DNA of 64,000 nt, from the NCBI GenBank assembly GCA_029055345.1, contig JAIDDJ010000027.1:58730-122729 (forward strand), read 5' to 3'. The notes under the pieces are model-generated. The model searched no databases, was not told the DNA's origin, and worked only from the letters and a program-made list of their open reading frames with translations. The position numbers and the translations under genes were made by a program. Positions within the stretch are counted from its first letter, which is position 1. Each line of letters starts with the position of its first letter. This DNA is from Muribaculaceae bacterium. Lineage in GTDB: Bacteria; Bacteroidota; Bacteroidia; Bacteroidales; Muribaculaceae. This document shows positions 8,205 through 17,412 of the stretch, piece after piece.

Positions 8205-11117
8205 TCAAAGCGTTGCCAGATAATCCTCAAGTTCCATAGGAGTCATAAGCAAAACCCTGGGTTTTCCTCCCTGAGCCGGACCTACGATTCCCGCCTTTTC
8301 AAGCTGGTCCATGATTCGGCCGGCTCTGTTAAATCCTATCTCGAAATGGCGTTGCACAGCCGAAGTGGATGCTTTTCCGGTCTTGACTATAGCACGAGCT
8401 ACTTCCACAAACAATGCATCCCTGTCACCTACCGGACCATTCTGCGACTCCCCGAGACTATCGCCGTTATCTATATTCGGTTCCGGTAATAGATATACCC
8501 CTTGTGGGTATGGTTGATGCTCTATATATTCGCAAATTGCAGCCACTTCAGGTGTATCTATGAAGGCACATTGCACACGTACCATTTCAGAATTATTGAA
8601 AATCAGCATATCGCCTCGGCCTATTAGCTGCTGAGCCCCCGGAGTATCAAGAATCGTCTTGGAGTCGACCCCTGAAGTAACCTTAAAGGATATTCGGGCA
8701 GGGAAATTCGCCTTGATAATACCTGTAATTACATTGGTAGAAGGTCGCTGCGTCGCTATGATGACGTGCATTCCCACGGCTCGCGCTTTCTGGGCAAGAC
8801 GCGCGATGGGCATCTCAACGTTATTGCCGAGCACCATTTTCAAATCACCGAACTCATCTACCACTACCACTATGTAGGGAAGGAACCGATGACCTTTGCC
8901 CGGATTAAGCACACCCTCCCTTATCTTCCGGTTATATTCTTCGATATTGCGCGTTTCTGCCGCTTTCAGAAGGCTGTAGCGCTGCTCCATCTCGATACAT
9001 AAAGAATTCAGGGTTGCCTCCACCTTCGACATCTCCGTGATGACCGGCTCTTCTTCCTCTCCGGGAATCGATGCAAGATAATAGTTCTTTAGCTTGTTAT
9101 ACAGGCTGAACTCTACTTGCTTCGGGTCAATCATCACAAATTTAAGTTCATGCGGTGCTTTGCAATAAAGCAACGATGCTATGATAGCATTCAAACCTAC
9201 CGATTTACCCTGACCGGTTGCTCCTGCCACAAGCAAATGGGGCATTTTGGCAAGATCAGCGATATACACATCATTTGAAATAGTGGAACCAAGCGCAACC
9301 GGCAATTCATACCGCGAATTCTGATATTTGTTGGAATTGATGATGGTGCGCATCGATACTGTCTGCTTGTCCTTGTTGGCGACCTCGATTCCGACTGTAC
9401 CTTTCCCCGGAATCGGAGCGATGATTCGAACGCCGGTTGCCGACAGACTCAACGCTATATCATCTACAAGACTCCTGATTTTGGCAATCTTTACACCGGT
9501 ATCAGGCACTATTTCATAAAGTGTTACTGTGGGACCCACAGTCGCTTCTATCTGGGTAATCGGAATCCCGAAATCAAGCAACGTCTTCTCAATCTTGCGT
9601 TTGTTTTCAGCTTGCTCCTCTACGTCAACGCTTACTTTGGTAACGCCCTGACGAAGCAAATCGAACGGTGGGAACTTATAACGCTGCTCTTCATAATGCA
9701 CAATATCGGGCTTGAATCTCGAATTTCCGCTTTGGCCTATGGAATTCACATTGACCACCATTGATTCCTGCTTTTCTTCTTCGGTGGAGGTGTCCTCGGC
9801 AGCTCCTGACGACTTTTCCGCATTTCTATCGCCGGGATTAGCATCCGGATTATCTTCATCTGAAGAAGCTGACGCATCCGGAATTATTTCATCCCCCACT
9901 TTCTCCCCTTCTAAATAGTCATCCTCTCTTTCATATAAATGATTGTCAAGAGGTTTCATGATATCTTCAGGCATGCGGTTATCTGCAGGATTCTGACTCT
10001 CATCTGAATCTGTCCCTATAGTAGGCTCTTTATACTCCGTGACCCTTGTGTCAATATCTTCTGTGACATTTGTATCAATTCCCTTTGACGTCAATTCTCC
10101 GGAAATTGAAGTATCGGAGTTATCCCTCAGTGCAAGTCCGGGAACAGGTTCTTCATCCTCCGGCAATTCATAAATACCGGCATCAGTAGTCGAAAACTCA
10201 AGATGCTCATCCTCGTTATCATATATCGAAACTGTACTCTCCCCATCTGTCTCTCCGGCTGCTCTCAATTCGTCCTGTTCGGTCTGCTCCTGAACGCGTC
10301 GCAACTCTTCCTCACGGGCGAGACGGGCAGCCTTCTCTTCTGCAGCAATTTTTCGCTTGAGATCATGCTTGCGTTTAGTCCGTATAATCCAGTTCACCAA
10401 ATCTCGAAGACAAATCACAATAAAGAGCGCGAGCATAAATATGCTCAACAATACCGCCCCGATGCTTCCGATGAAATGAATGATGAACTCATTTACATAC
10501 GTGCCGTGATATCCTCCCCAGTTCACCGGTGTATGCACACTATAAGTGATAAGTCCGATTATTAGCGACACGGTGATCAACGCCACCAGACACTTGATGG
10601 TAAATGAGAGGGTATTGAATTTTGGCCGTCCAACCAATATTTTCAAGGATATGGCTCCGGTCCAAATGATTATTACGAGTGCCCCGAGACCGAACCCTTC
10701 GTTTATTAGAAATTCAGCAAGACGTGCTCCACCTTCTCCCCCGGCATTGGCGATATCTTTGGCCTCTCCTATGGAGGTCGCTAATTTTGACTGATCAAGT
10801 ATGCAGGTATTGAAATAACTAACGAAGGAGACCGCAAGATATATCGTGATGCACCCCATGAAGATGCCCCAAAGTATACGTGCATACGGACTTCTGAACC
10901 AATCTACAGTCTTTCTGAACAAGGATTCTTTTGCAACGGAGTTTTTCTCCTTTTCGACAGTTTTATTTTCCTTTTTCGGACGTTGCTTCGTTGGCTTTTG
11001 TTTGGAAGGCCTCTGTCGGCGTTCAGGAACTTTCTTTTCTTCCTGAACTGCGGTTTCCAACGGAAGTGATTCTTCGGTGTAATTTATTTCGGGATTATAA
11101 TTATCGTACTTCGGCAT
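8205..11117 (-). CDS. ftsK: DNA translocase FtsK/SpoIIIE
   Basis: FtsK is the septal ATP-driven DNA pump that clears and aligns chromosome termini at division. The N-terminus has about four membrane segments, then a long acidic low-complexity linker (roughly residues 250-450). The motor domain has Walker A VAGATGQGKSVG and Walker B YIVVVVDEFGDL. The C-terminal winged-helix gamma domain that reads polar DNA motifs begins at DALFVEVARAIV. I prefer ATG 11117 (MPKYDNYNPE, 970 residues) to the track's 11177, because a TAAATTTG box lies between the two and the extra 20 residues look unlike protein. Confidence 0.93.
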   Translation of the reverse strand: MPKYDNYNPEINYTEESLPLETAVQEEKKVPERRQRPSKQKPTKQRPKKENKTVEKEKNSVAKESLFRKTVDWFRSPYARILWGIFMGCITIYLAVSFVSYFNTCILDQSKLATSIGEAKDIANAGGEGGARLAEFLINEGFGLGALVIIIWTGAISLKILVGRPKFNTLSFTIKCLVALITVSLIIGLITYSVHTPVNWGGYHGTYVNEFIIHFIGSIGAVLLSIFMLALFIVICLRDLVNWIIRTKRKHDLKRKIAAEEKAARLAREEELRRVQEQTEQDELRAAGETDGESTVSIYDNEDEHLEFSTTDAGIYELPEDEEPVPGLALRDNSDTSISGELTSKGIDTNVTEDIDTRVTEYKEPTIGTDSDESQNPADNRMPEDIMKPLDNHLYEREDDYLEGEKVGDEIIPDASASSDEDNPDANPGDRNAEKSSGAAEDTSTEEEKQESMVVNVNSIGQSGNSRFKPDIVHYEEQRYKFPPFDLLRQGVTKVSVDVEEQAENKRKIEKTLLDFGIPITQIEATVGPTVTLYEIVPDTGVKIAKIRSLVDDIALSLSATGVRIIAPIPGKGTVGIEVANKDKQTVSMRTIINSNKYQNSRYELPVALGSTISNDVYIADLAKMPHLLVAGATGQGKSVGLNAIIASLLYCKAPHELKFVMIDPKQVEFSLYNKLKNYYLASIPGEEEEPVITEMSKVEATLNSLCIEMEQRYSLLKAAETRNIEEYNRKIREGVLNPGKGHRFLPYIVVVVDEFGDLKMVLGNNVEMPIARLAQKARAVGMHVIIATQRPSTNVITGIIKANFPARISFKVTSGVDSKTILDTPGAQQLIGRGDMLIFNNSEMVRVQCAFIDTPEVAAICEYIEHQPYPQGVYLLPEPNIDNGDSLGESQNGPVGDRDALFVEVARAIVKTGKASTSAVQRHFEIGFNRAGRIMDQLEKAGIVGPAQGGKPRVLLMTPMELEDYLATL

Positions 11118-11149
11118 ATGATGCTGGTGAGGGTTACAATTTACAACTG

Positions 11150-11157
11150 CAAATTTA
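11150..11157 (-). promoter_or_regulatory. -7 box for ftsK
   Basis: TAAATTTG on the minus strand, 33 bases before ATG 11117. No good -33 TTTG is seen. Its place helps decide the ftsK start. Confidence 0.4.
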
Positions 11158-11277
11158 AAAAAAAACTCTGAATTCATCGGTAAAATCTGCGATGAAATTC
11201 AATATTTCTTCCTGATATACTTTCTATAAATTTTCTCACAAGATCTTTATTCTTTAATTTGAAAATTTATCAAATTG

Positions 11278-11310
11278 AAGACCCTCCGATTGACGTAATC
11301 GAAAGGTCTT
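11278..11310 (-). terminator. Probable terminator after the L,D-transpeptidase gene
   Basis: AAGACC/GGTCTT and an inner CGATT/AATCG form a two-part stem in the 207-bp gap between the L,D-transpeptidase stop and ftsK. The tail on the minus strand is only moderately T-rich (CAATTTGATAAATTTTC). Confidence 0.45.
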
Positions 11311-11384
11311 AAATTAAAAGCATTTTTATGTCTGCACATACATTCTGAATTCAGCAGCACTGCATAATTTCATAATGTGTTATT

Positions 11385-12404
11385 TTAATTTCGATTCGAC
11401 TCGCGCACTGAATCAACAGGGAGCTCTCCCTTGGTCTCTTCTGACTCTTTGACTTCTGCGTTATCCGGATTTCCGGGCCCGCGGACCTCTATGGAATCTG
11501 TTTTTGCTGTTGTAGTAACTGTATCCTTGGGTGCATTCGGATCGAACTTTTCGGGATTGACCTTCAAAGCTTTTTCAGCTTCCGACATAGCATATTTTTC
11601 TGCAGTGGGGAAATAAGCGATATCATAGCCCTCTTCGCGGTTGACTGCCCTGTCACGTTTGCCCGGAAGCACGATTACAGGCATACCACGTTCCACAAGA
11701 TCGAAGAGTTCCATTATATTCTCATTTGTGATTCTTATGCATCCATGGCTTACCCTGTGTCCTATCGACCATGGGGAACCGGTGCCATGAATACCTATCT
11801 GCATCGATATCGGGGTTCGGATACGCAGAAACCGAGGACCAAACTGACCTTTCTTTTTAGATGTGTGTCCGTCATCGTCAGTAAATAGCCAATCTGTGCT
11901 GTCATATTTGCCTTCGATTGAAAAGAATCCCTCCGGTGTGCGGGAATCGGCTTTCATATGCTTGGTACCATAATTCTTGGCGCAAGCCATCCCATATTCT
12001 TTAAGGGTTTGCCCATATTTATCATAAAGCAACACTCTCATACTTGCTTTGTCTACGACAATGAATGATGAATATGTCTCCAACTCAGATAGCAACTTGT
12101 TAGCATATTTTGGCGCGAACCTTGCCATGACGGGAATTATACCCCCGTTATATAAAGCTGCATCGGGCTTATTCCGAATGAATTCAAGAATTTCATTAGT
12201 CCCGGTAAAGGAATAATTAACTTTTGGTTCTTCAACCGGTTCTTCCACCACTATTAATGAATCAATTGAATCAACCTGGATGGATTGCATGAGCGAGTCG
12301 GAATCTGATTCCGATGACGAACCCTTACCCGCACACGAGGTGAAGAGCGATGGAATGGAGCTGAACGCCATGACCGTCAGTACGCATCCTATTGTTATTT
12401 TCAT
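11385..12404 (-). CDS. L,D-transpeptidase lipoprotein (YkuD domain)
   Basis: This 339-residue protein has a lipoprotein signal (SLFTSC, Cys24) and a serine/acid-rich spacer. Its YkuD catalytic domain carries H207 in IHGTG and the nucleophile in SHGCIRI (C223). Such enzymes make 3-3 peptidoglycan cross-links or attach proteins to peptidoglycan in the periplasm. The last 80 residues are charged and low complexity. A full TTTG-N20-TAATTTTG promoter and a palindrome lie just upstream, so it is probably transcribed alone. Confidence 0.92.
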   Translation of the reverse strand: MKITIGCVLTVMAFSSIPSLFTSCAGKGSSSESDSDSLMQSIQVDSIDSLIVVEEPVEEPKVNYSFTGTNEILEFIRNKPDAALYNGGIIPVMARFAPKYANKLLSELETYSSFIVVDKASMRVLLYDKYGQTLKEYGMACAKNYGTKHMKADSRTPEGFFSIEGKYDSTDWLFTDDDGHTSKKKGQFGPRFLRIRTPISMQIGIHGTGSPWSIGHRVSHGCIRITNENIMELFDLVERGMPVIVLPGKRDRAVNREEGYDIAYFPTAEKYAMSEAEKALKVNPEKFDPNAPKDTVTTTAKTDSIEVRGPGNPDNAEVKESEETKGELPVDSVRESNRN

Positions 12405-12414
12405 TCTTAAAAAT

Positions 12415-12430
12415 TTGTAAGTGCTTACAA
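12415..12430. promoter_or_regulatory. Palindrome at the L,D-transpeptidase transcription start
   Basis: TTGTAAG-TG-CTTACAA is a perfect 7-bp inverted repeat placed between the -7 box and the ATG, overlapping the predicted start site. It could be an operator or a leader hairpin. Confidence 0.4.
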
Positions 12431-12437
12431 GAAATCA

Positions 12438-12469
12438 CAAAATTATAAAAAAATGCTGAACTATTCAAA
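12438..12469 (-). promoter_or_regulatory. Promoter of the L,D-transpeptidase gene
   Basis: The minus strand shows TTTG, 20 bases, then TAATTTTG, fitting the Bacteroidetes -33/-7 consensus. The predicted start is near 12431, leaving a leader of about 27 bases. Confidence 0.65.
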
Positions 12470-12599
12470 TTCTTTCCATAAGCATTGATGATTCATAGGC
12501 ATAGGCAATTAGCGTATACAGCAATTAAAATTTTGTTGCATGCGTACTTTATTAGCGTATCGCTTCAAAATCGCTCAGATATATTTCTGACAATCGCAT

Positions 12600-12631
12600 A
12601 AAAAAGGAGAAGGACTTTTCAGACCCTCTCC
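12600..12631 (-). terminator. Intrinsic terminator after the amylase gene
   Basis: On the minus strand GGAGAGGG pairs with CCTTCTCC (one G-T pair) around a 10-nt loop and is followed by TTTTTT. It lies 24 bases past the amylase stop. Confidence 0.75.
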
Positions 12632-12654
12632 CTTTTCTTTCATTTATATTGTCC

Positions 12655-15600
12655 TTATCGAATCACTTCCTTGGTTACTTTATTACCACGGCGAACGATA
12701 TAAACACCTGCTTCGGGATTGTCTACTTTCACACCCTGAAGTGTGAAATATTCAGGTGCGCCATCTACAGCATCAGCAATATTAATTGAATTGTTTAATC
12801 CGGTGCCGGTTCCGATTTTACCAATCCTTGCCGGGCTATATTTCAAGATATCCTCATCTTCTTTTTCCATAGAAGAGCTATCATCCTGGGAATATGGTTC
12901 GGAAGCTTTATCGAAGAACTCCGGATCGTAAGGCGTTCCACCTATGCCTGAACTGCCATATACATCAATATACTGCACTCCGATACCGGTATTTTCAATA
13001 TAATCCTTAGAGATACCGAGCATGCTAAGTGGGAACTTAAATTCGTAGAATGTATGTGCCGAATCTGCAACATCACCGCGCATATCTACCCAACCGGTAT
13101 TGCCGGTAAGAGGTTCAGGAGTAGCACCCCACACGAGAGGCTGCGCCCAAATCTTATCTATCGAAGGGAGAAGGCCATCGGCATAACCGTAAGATACCGT
13201 AGAGGCTTTGCAATATTGTGCATCGTAAGAGGCATGGCCGTCAGGAGTCGGAACGAAGAATCCGGGAGTGCCGACACCGGGCTTTGTGGAACCAATCCAC
13301 ATGGCATCTACGCCGTTATCGAACTTGATACCGGGATCTCCTTCCTTATTCCAGATGGCATATGCGCCGTTGATATAACCATCGAATTTTGAATCCGGGT
13401 CAAGGTCGAACGCCCAAACCAGACGGCCATCCATATTATAAGGCTTCGACTCGCCGGGCTGCTTGCCTTCTCCACCTGCATCCCATATGCCGTAGACGAA
13501 CTGCACACCGAGATAGAGGTTCTGGTCATCGTATGAAGCATAGATTGCATAGGAGTCGATTACGGGACGCTCGTGAAGACCTCTGAATGCCATGCAGACA
13601 TCACGACCTACGCCCTGGGCGATAAGATCTTGATCGGTCCAGTTGGTAAGCGCCGTTGTCGACTTGGCTTCGGTGAACGACATGTTGACAGTCCGGTTTC
13701 TTCCCACTTTCTGGTCAGGATTTACCTTATAATAATCCGTGATGAGATTCTGTCCGGGTGCCGGAGGATTCGGATTGTCACCTTTCTTGGTATATTTGAA
13801 AGTCTGCTCATTCTTACCGCCGGCGCTGGTTACTGCCAGCGTTTTTAGCGTAGTGGTTGATTCAAATACCAGCGGTGATGTATACTTCGTGGACGATGTG
13901 GTAGGAGTCGAACCGTTGACAGTATAATAAATTGTAGCTGCCGGGGTCACTGAAAGTGTGACGGTCACACTGTTCTGGAAATATGTGCCGGATGCAGGAT
14001 TGGCTGTCACTACCGGCTTCTCAGGCTGCGGACCATCATTGTACTCTCCTTCATCTGTTACGGCACCTTTGCCACCGTTGCCCTTATAGATATGATTGTT
14101 AATCGGGGCATGCTTATAATCTGCAGTCTGGTCTCCGCTTCCATTGTGGAATAGCATTCCGTCTAATCCGGATGGATTGGATGGGAAGGTATATTTCCAT
14201 ACGTGATCATTCACCTTGGTCAAGGATTCGCCGGGCCATGTAGTCGACGGAGTTGACCAATAATGAATTTTGACTTCTGTCCAGTTGGTGTTGGAATTAT
14301 CATAGTAGATTGTGACATTCGCTGGGTCCGGATCAGGATCAGGGTCCGGATCAGGGTCAGGACCTGGGCCGGGGCCGGGAGTATCGCCACCGGCTGTTCC
14401 GAGCAAAGTTCCGCTGCAATCATAGATGCCACCTTTCTTATATGTCAGGTCACCGGTCTTGCCGTTGTCTCCTCCAGGATTTAAAATTATTTGTGTGGGT
14501 TCCGACTTTCCTGCCGGCACTTCCCATTTCCAATATGTATCATTGTATTTTGTCAGTTTGTCACCGGGCCATGTGCCACTCGCATTGCAATTTGAAGTAG
14601 TGTTCCAAGCCCAGATGTATGGCTGGGACCAATTGGCAGTGTTTTTCAGATAAACGCCATTGATTGCAGGCAGATTATCATTATTTGGGTCCGGATCCGG
14701 GTCTGGATCGGGGTCTGGATCGGGATTAGGTGTGGTACCATCCTTGATAAGGACTGCAATACCGCTGGACCCTACATTACCTGATATAGTCGAGGCTGTC
14801 ACTGTAAAGGTATTTCCTGACACTTTATCCTTATATGTACCCGCCGGACAGTAGCCTCCTCCGTTAGTTACGGAAACATTACCGCTACCCTTCATCACGA
14901 TAACCGCACCGCCACCCTCTCTTGTGATCGAGCATGCGTTGCCGTTACTTTCAAACCAATCTTTTTTACCGGTCATCAGATTGCGGAACTTGTTGACCTC
15001 GACAATATGCTTATTCTTATAAGCCAAACTTCCTTTGCCTATCTTAATATTGCTAAAACCCTTTGTATTTGGACGGGCGAGGTAAAGAGCAGTAGCTCCG
15101 TTGCGGCAGGCATAGGCTGCATATGCGCGGTCAATGACACTTTGGTCAACATTCTGCGACCATTCGTCATTCGAATAAGTATCATGGCTCTCTCCCCAGT
15201 ACACGAGTTTAGTATCGGATACACCCTGATTTACTGCCCATGCACCTCCATATCCTCCCGGAATACCACCATTTTCACGGGCCGCATAATTACAATACTG
15301 ATTGTCGGTCACCGACATATAAGTGGTGTATTCTTTAATAATGGATGGATTGGGTCCGGGATTGTCAAGGATTTCGCCATAATGGTATACTCCCGGAACT
15401 GAAGTTACGGTCGACCAGAATGCGCAATTCTCTGAAGGTAAGCCGATATGCTTCGCAGCATCCCAACGGATACCCTTGACTCCGAGACTCTTCAATTTTT
15501 CAACATATGCCTTTCCACGCTGGCAAACTTCCGATAATTCGGAATTGACATCGCCATAGTCACCAAGCTGACCATGCGTGATGGAATAGCGGTCGCCATA

Positions 15601-16044
15601 ATTGATGCCGCCAAGCCAGCGGACACGCCCGTTTGCATCCCACCATGTGTCATGATAGCCTGAAGTCTTGTCTACATGATTCGCAACTACATCGACGATC
15701 ACCTTGATACCGTAACCGGCCGCTGCCTCACATAGATCTTTGAGATCCTGCTCCGTACAGTAAGATGAGGATTTGAAGGCCAGATCATAAGGCCTGTAGA
15801 GATCATGCCATGAGGATCCTGTCCTAATGTCAGGTCTTTGAAGCGGCGACATCTGCACGGAGCCGAAACCGGCTGCCGCGATGTTAGGCAATTCAGCCTT
15901 AATCTCTTTTGCCGTCCAGTTGAAACAATGAAGTATGTTTCCCTTCTGGATGTCGGCCGGCAACCCATAATCGGCTGCCTGCGCTGTTCCTGCGACGGCG
16001 AATAAGGCCATTAACGAGAACAGACTCTTTTTGAAGATTTTCAT
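12655..16044 (-). CDS. Secreted modular alpha-amylase (GH13) with starch-binding modules
   Basis: This 1129-residue protein has a signal peptide (1-23). The GH13 domain has DVVANH (118-123), nucleophile D195 in GIRWDAAKH, acid/base E224 in YHYGEILD and D288 in ESHD. A Pro-Asp linker (about 440-453) leads to a CBM26-like module (about 458-550). A second Pro-Asp/Gly linker (556-574) leads to another CBM26-like module (577-668). Then come a chitobiase/FN3-like domain (about 675-752) and a CBM9/DOMON-like beta domain (about 770-1050). The last 45 residues (YFTLQGVKVDNPEAGVYIV) resemble Bacteroidetes sorting-type C-terminal domains. It likely cleaves starch outside the cell or on its surface. No susCD genes adjoin it, so regulation is not evident. 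Confidence 0.9.
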   Translation of the reverse strand: MKIFKKSLFSLMALFAVAGTAQAADYGLPADIQKGNILHCFNWTAKEIKAELPNIAAAGFGSVQMSPLQRPDIRTGSSWHDLYRPYDLAFKSSSYCTEQDLKDLCEAAAGYGIKVIVDVVANHVDKTSGYHDTWWDANGRVRWLGGINYGDRYSITHGQLGDYGDVNSELSEVCQRGKAYVEKLKSLGVKGIRWDAAKHIGLPSENCAFWSTVTSVPGVYHYGEILDNPGPNPSIIKEYTTYMSVTDNQYCNYAARENGGIPGGYGGAWAVNQGVSDTKLVYWGESHDTYSNDEWSQNVDQSVIDRAYAAYACRNGATALYLARPNTKGFSNIKIGKGSLAYKNKHIVEVNKFRNLMTGKKDWFESNGNACSITREGGGAVIVMKGSGNVSVTNGGGYCPAGTYKDKVSGNTFTVTASTISGNVGSSGIAVLIKDGTTPNPDPDPDPDPDPDPNNDNLPAINGVYLKNTANWSQPYIWAWNTTSNCNASGTWPGDKLTKYNDTYWKWEVPAGKSEPTQIILNPGGDNGKTGDLTYKKGGIYDCSGTLLGTAGGDTPGPGPGPDPDPDPDPDPDPANVTIYYDNSNTNWTEVKIHYWSTPSTTWPGESLTKVNDHVWKYTFPSNPSGLDGMLFHNGSGDQTADYKHAPINNHIYKGNGGKGAVTDEGEYNDGPQPEKPVVTANPASGTYFQNSVTVTLSVTPAATIYYTVNGSTPTTSSTKYTSPLVFESTTTLKTLAVTSAGGKNEQTFKYTKKGDNPNPPAPGQNLITDYYKVNPDQKVGRNRTVNMSFTEAKSTTALTNWTDQDLIAQGVGRDVCMAFRGLHERPVIDSYAIYASYDDQNLYLGVQFVYGIWDAGGEGKQPGESKPYNMDGRLVWAFDLDPDSKFDGYINGAYAIWNKEGDPGIKFDNGVDAMWIGSTKPGVGTPGFFVPTPDGHASYDAQYCKASTVSYGYADGLLPSIDKIWAQPLVWGATPEPLTGNTGWVDMRGDVADSAHTFYEFKFPLSMLGISKDYIENTGIGVQYIDVYGSSGIGGTPYDPEFFDKASEPYSQDDSSSMEKEDEDILKYSPARIGKIGTGTGLNNSINIADAVDGAPEYFTLQGVKVDNPEAGVYIVRRGNKVTKEVIR
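14324..14380. repeat. Pro-Asp/Gly-Pro linker repeat, second amylase linker
   Basis: Six-base units (GGATCAGGGTCC-like) repeat in tandem and encode alternating Pro-Asp, ending in Gly-Pro. It resembles the first linker repeat at 14686-14729. Confidence 0.8.
14686..14729. repeat. Pro-Asp linker repeat, first amylase linker
   Basis: A tandem hexamer repeat (TCCGGATCCGGGTCT-like) encodes (Pro-Asp)n between the catalytic domain and the first starch-binding module. Confidence 0.8.
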
Positions 16045-16200
16045 GATGTAACTGAATATATGAAATAAAGTTTTAGTTTGTCCTTGTGTTATTAATCAGA
16101 GAGATGATATACTATGTTTTCAGACGATTTTAGGTTAAGCTGAATTTAAGGCCAACTCCGGCAGAAAGAAACAGAAACAAAGCCCTATCCTTTCAATTTG

Positions 16201-16232
16201 CAAAATTACTATTTATGCTCAAAATTTACAAA
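16201..16232 (-). promoter_or_regulatory. Promoter of the amylase gene
   Basis: The minus strand reads TTTG, 20 bases, TAATTTTG. The leader would be about 150 bases, long enough to hold regulatory structure. Confidence 0.6.
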
Positions 16233-16337
16233 TTATGTAACATCCAATTTCAAAAATATTTAAGATTTTTTAACTTTGGATTATCAAACTGATATATCCT
16301 TACAAAAAAAGATGGGTAAGGTAAAATAAAATAGGGT

Positions 16338-16345
16338 TAAATTTG
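16338..16345 (+). promoter_or_regulatory. Candidate -7 box for rpoD
   Basis: TAAATTTG matches TAnnTTTG about 107 bases before the rpoD ATG, but no -33 TTTG is in place. An alternative TAACTTTG is at 16271-16278. Confidence 0.3.
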
Positions 16346-16451
16346 TTATAAAGTAGAAGCGAAAAACCGACTATAATAAATCACCTACTTTTTGTGGTTG
16401 ATATTGTACTATCCTGTGCATACAGGAGGCATAGAAAGGTTAGATAATAAG

Positions 16452-17312
16452 ATGAGACAACTAAAGATAACAAAATCAATCACCAACCGCGAAAGCGCGT
16501 CGCTCGACAAGTATCTGCAGGAAATAGGCCGCGAGGAGCTGATCTCCGTCAGTGAGGAGGTAGAATTAGCCCAGCGAATAAAGAAAGGAGACCGTGCAGC
16601 GCTCGAGAAACTTACAAAAGCCAATTTGCGTTTCGTGGTATCAGTGGCAAAACAGTATCAGAACCAAGGCCTCAGTCTTCCCGACTTAATCAATGAAGGT
16701 AATCTTGGTCTTATCCGTGCGGCTCAGAAATTTGACGAGACGCGTGGTTTCAAATTCATTTCCTACGCCGTCTGGTGGATTCGCCAGTCGATTCTGCAGG
16801 CCCTTGCCGAGCAGTCGAGAATTGTGAGACTTCCACTCAATCAGGTTGGCTCGCTCAATAAAATCACTAAGGAAATGTCGCGATTCGAGCAGGAAAACGA
16901 GCGCCGCCCCAGCACCGAGGAACTTGCCGAGCGCCTTGACATGCCTGTCGATAAGATTTCCGACACGATTCAGGTTTCCGGCCGCCATATTTCCGTGGAT
17001 GCACCATTTGTGGAAGGCGAGGACAATTCTTTGCTTGACGTGCTCAATAATGATGACAGCCCGATGGCGGACGCAAATCTTAATCAGGAATCTCTTTCTA
17101 AGGAAGTGGACCGGGCGCTTAAGCAATTATATGACCGCGAGCGCGATATTTTGAAAATGTTCTTTGGAATCGGTTGTCAGGAAATGACTCTCGAAGAAAT
17201 TGGAGCAAAATTTGATCTTACACGCGAACGTGTCCGCCAGATCAAGGAGAAAGCTATCCGCCGGCTTAAAGGCCAGAAGAGTAAGCTTCTCAAAAGTTAC
17301 CTCGGCGAATAA
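16452..17312 (+). CDS. rpoD: Primary RNA polymerase sigma factor (sigma-70/RpoD)
   Basis: The 286-residue protein begins [15 protein letters not shown], as in other Bacteroidetes primary sigma factors. These lack the long region 1.1 of E. coli RpoD. Region 1.2 ([16 protein letters not shown]), region 2 ([29 protein letters not shown]), region 3 and region 4 with its helix-turn-helix ([17 protein letters not shown]) are all present. It directs RNA polymerase to TTTG/TAnnTTTG promoters, several of which occur in this window. I moved the start from 16392 to ATG 16452 because the upstream 20 residues are not part of the family. Confidence 0.96.
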   Translation: MRQLKITKSITNRESASLDKYLQEIGREELISVSEEVELAQRIKKGDRAALEKLTKANLRFVVSVAKQYQNQGLSLPDLINEGNLGLIRAAQKFDETRGFKFISYAVWWIRQSILQALAEQSRIVRLPLNQVGSLNKITKEMSRFEQENERRPSTEELAERLDMPVDKISDTIQVSGRHISVDAPFVEGEDNSLLDVLNNDDSPMADANLNQESLSKEVDRALKQLYDRERDILKMFFGIGCQEMTLEEIGAKFDLTRERVRQIKEKAIRRLKGQKSKLLKSYLGE

Positions 17313-17348
17313 CCAAGGATACCCCTTAGCAATAATATTGAAAACTAT

Positions 17349-17400
17349 AACCCATGGATAAGATTATACTTGCTTGATAGTCTTTACCATGGGTTTATTA
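17349..17400 (+). terminator. Terminator-like hairpin after rpoD
   Basis: AACCCATGG and CCATGGGTT pair, extended by AAGA/TCTT past a two-base internal loop, then TTATTATC. It sits 37 bases after the rpoD stop and just before dcp. Confidence 0.55.
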
Positions 17401-17412
17401 TCATAAAAAAGT

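Larger units (their letters stand above)
16045..16451. other. 407-bp divergent region between amylase and rpoD
   Basis: No gene is visible. It holds the amylase promoter, one or two candidate -7 boxes for rpoD (TAACTTTG at 16271 and TAAATTTG at 16338) and a small CCTTAC/GTAAGG inverted repeat near 16299-16322. Both transcripts would have long leaders. Confidence 0.5.

Noticed and set aside
8165-8230. Longer LolA start at TTG 8230
   Set aside because: It would overlap ftsK and place 22 charged residues before a good signal peptide.
11118-11177. Upstream ATG of ftsK
   Set aside because: A TAAATTTG box lies between it and ATG 11117, and the added residues look non-coding.
14324-14729. Regular short repeats suggesting a CRISPR-like array
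   Set aside because: They are in-frame Pro-Asp codon repeats without unique spacers.
15007-15402. 131-residue plus-strand ORF inside the amylase gene
   Set aside because: It is a shadow of the minus-strand amylase frame, like the other ORFs opposite long genes.
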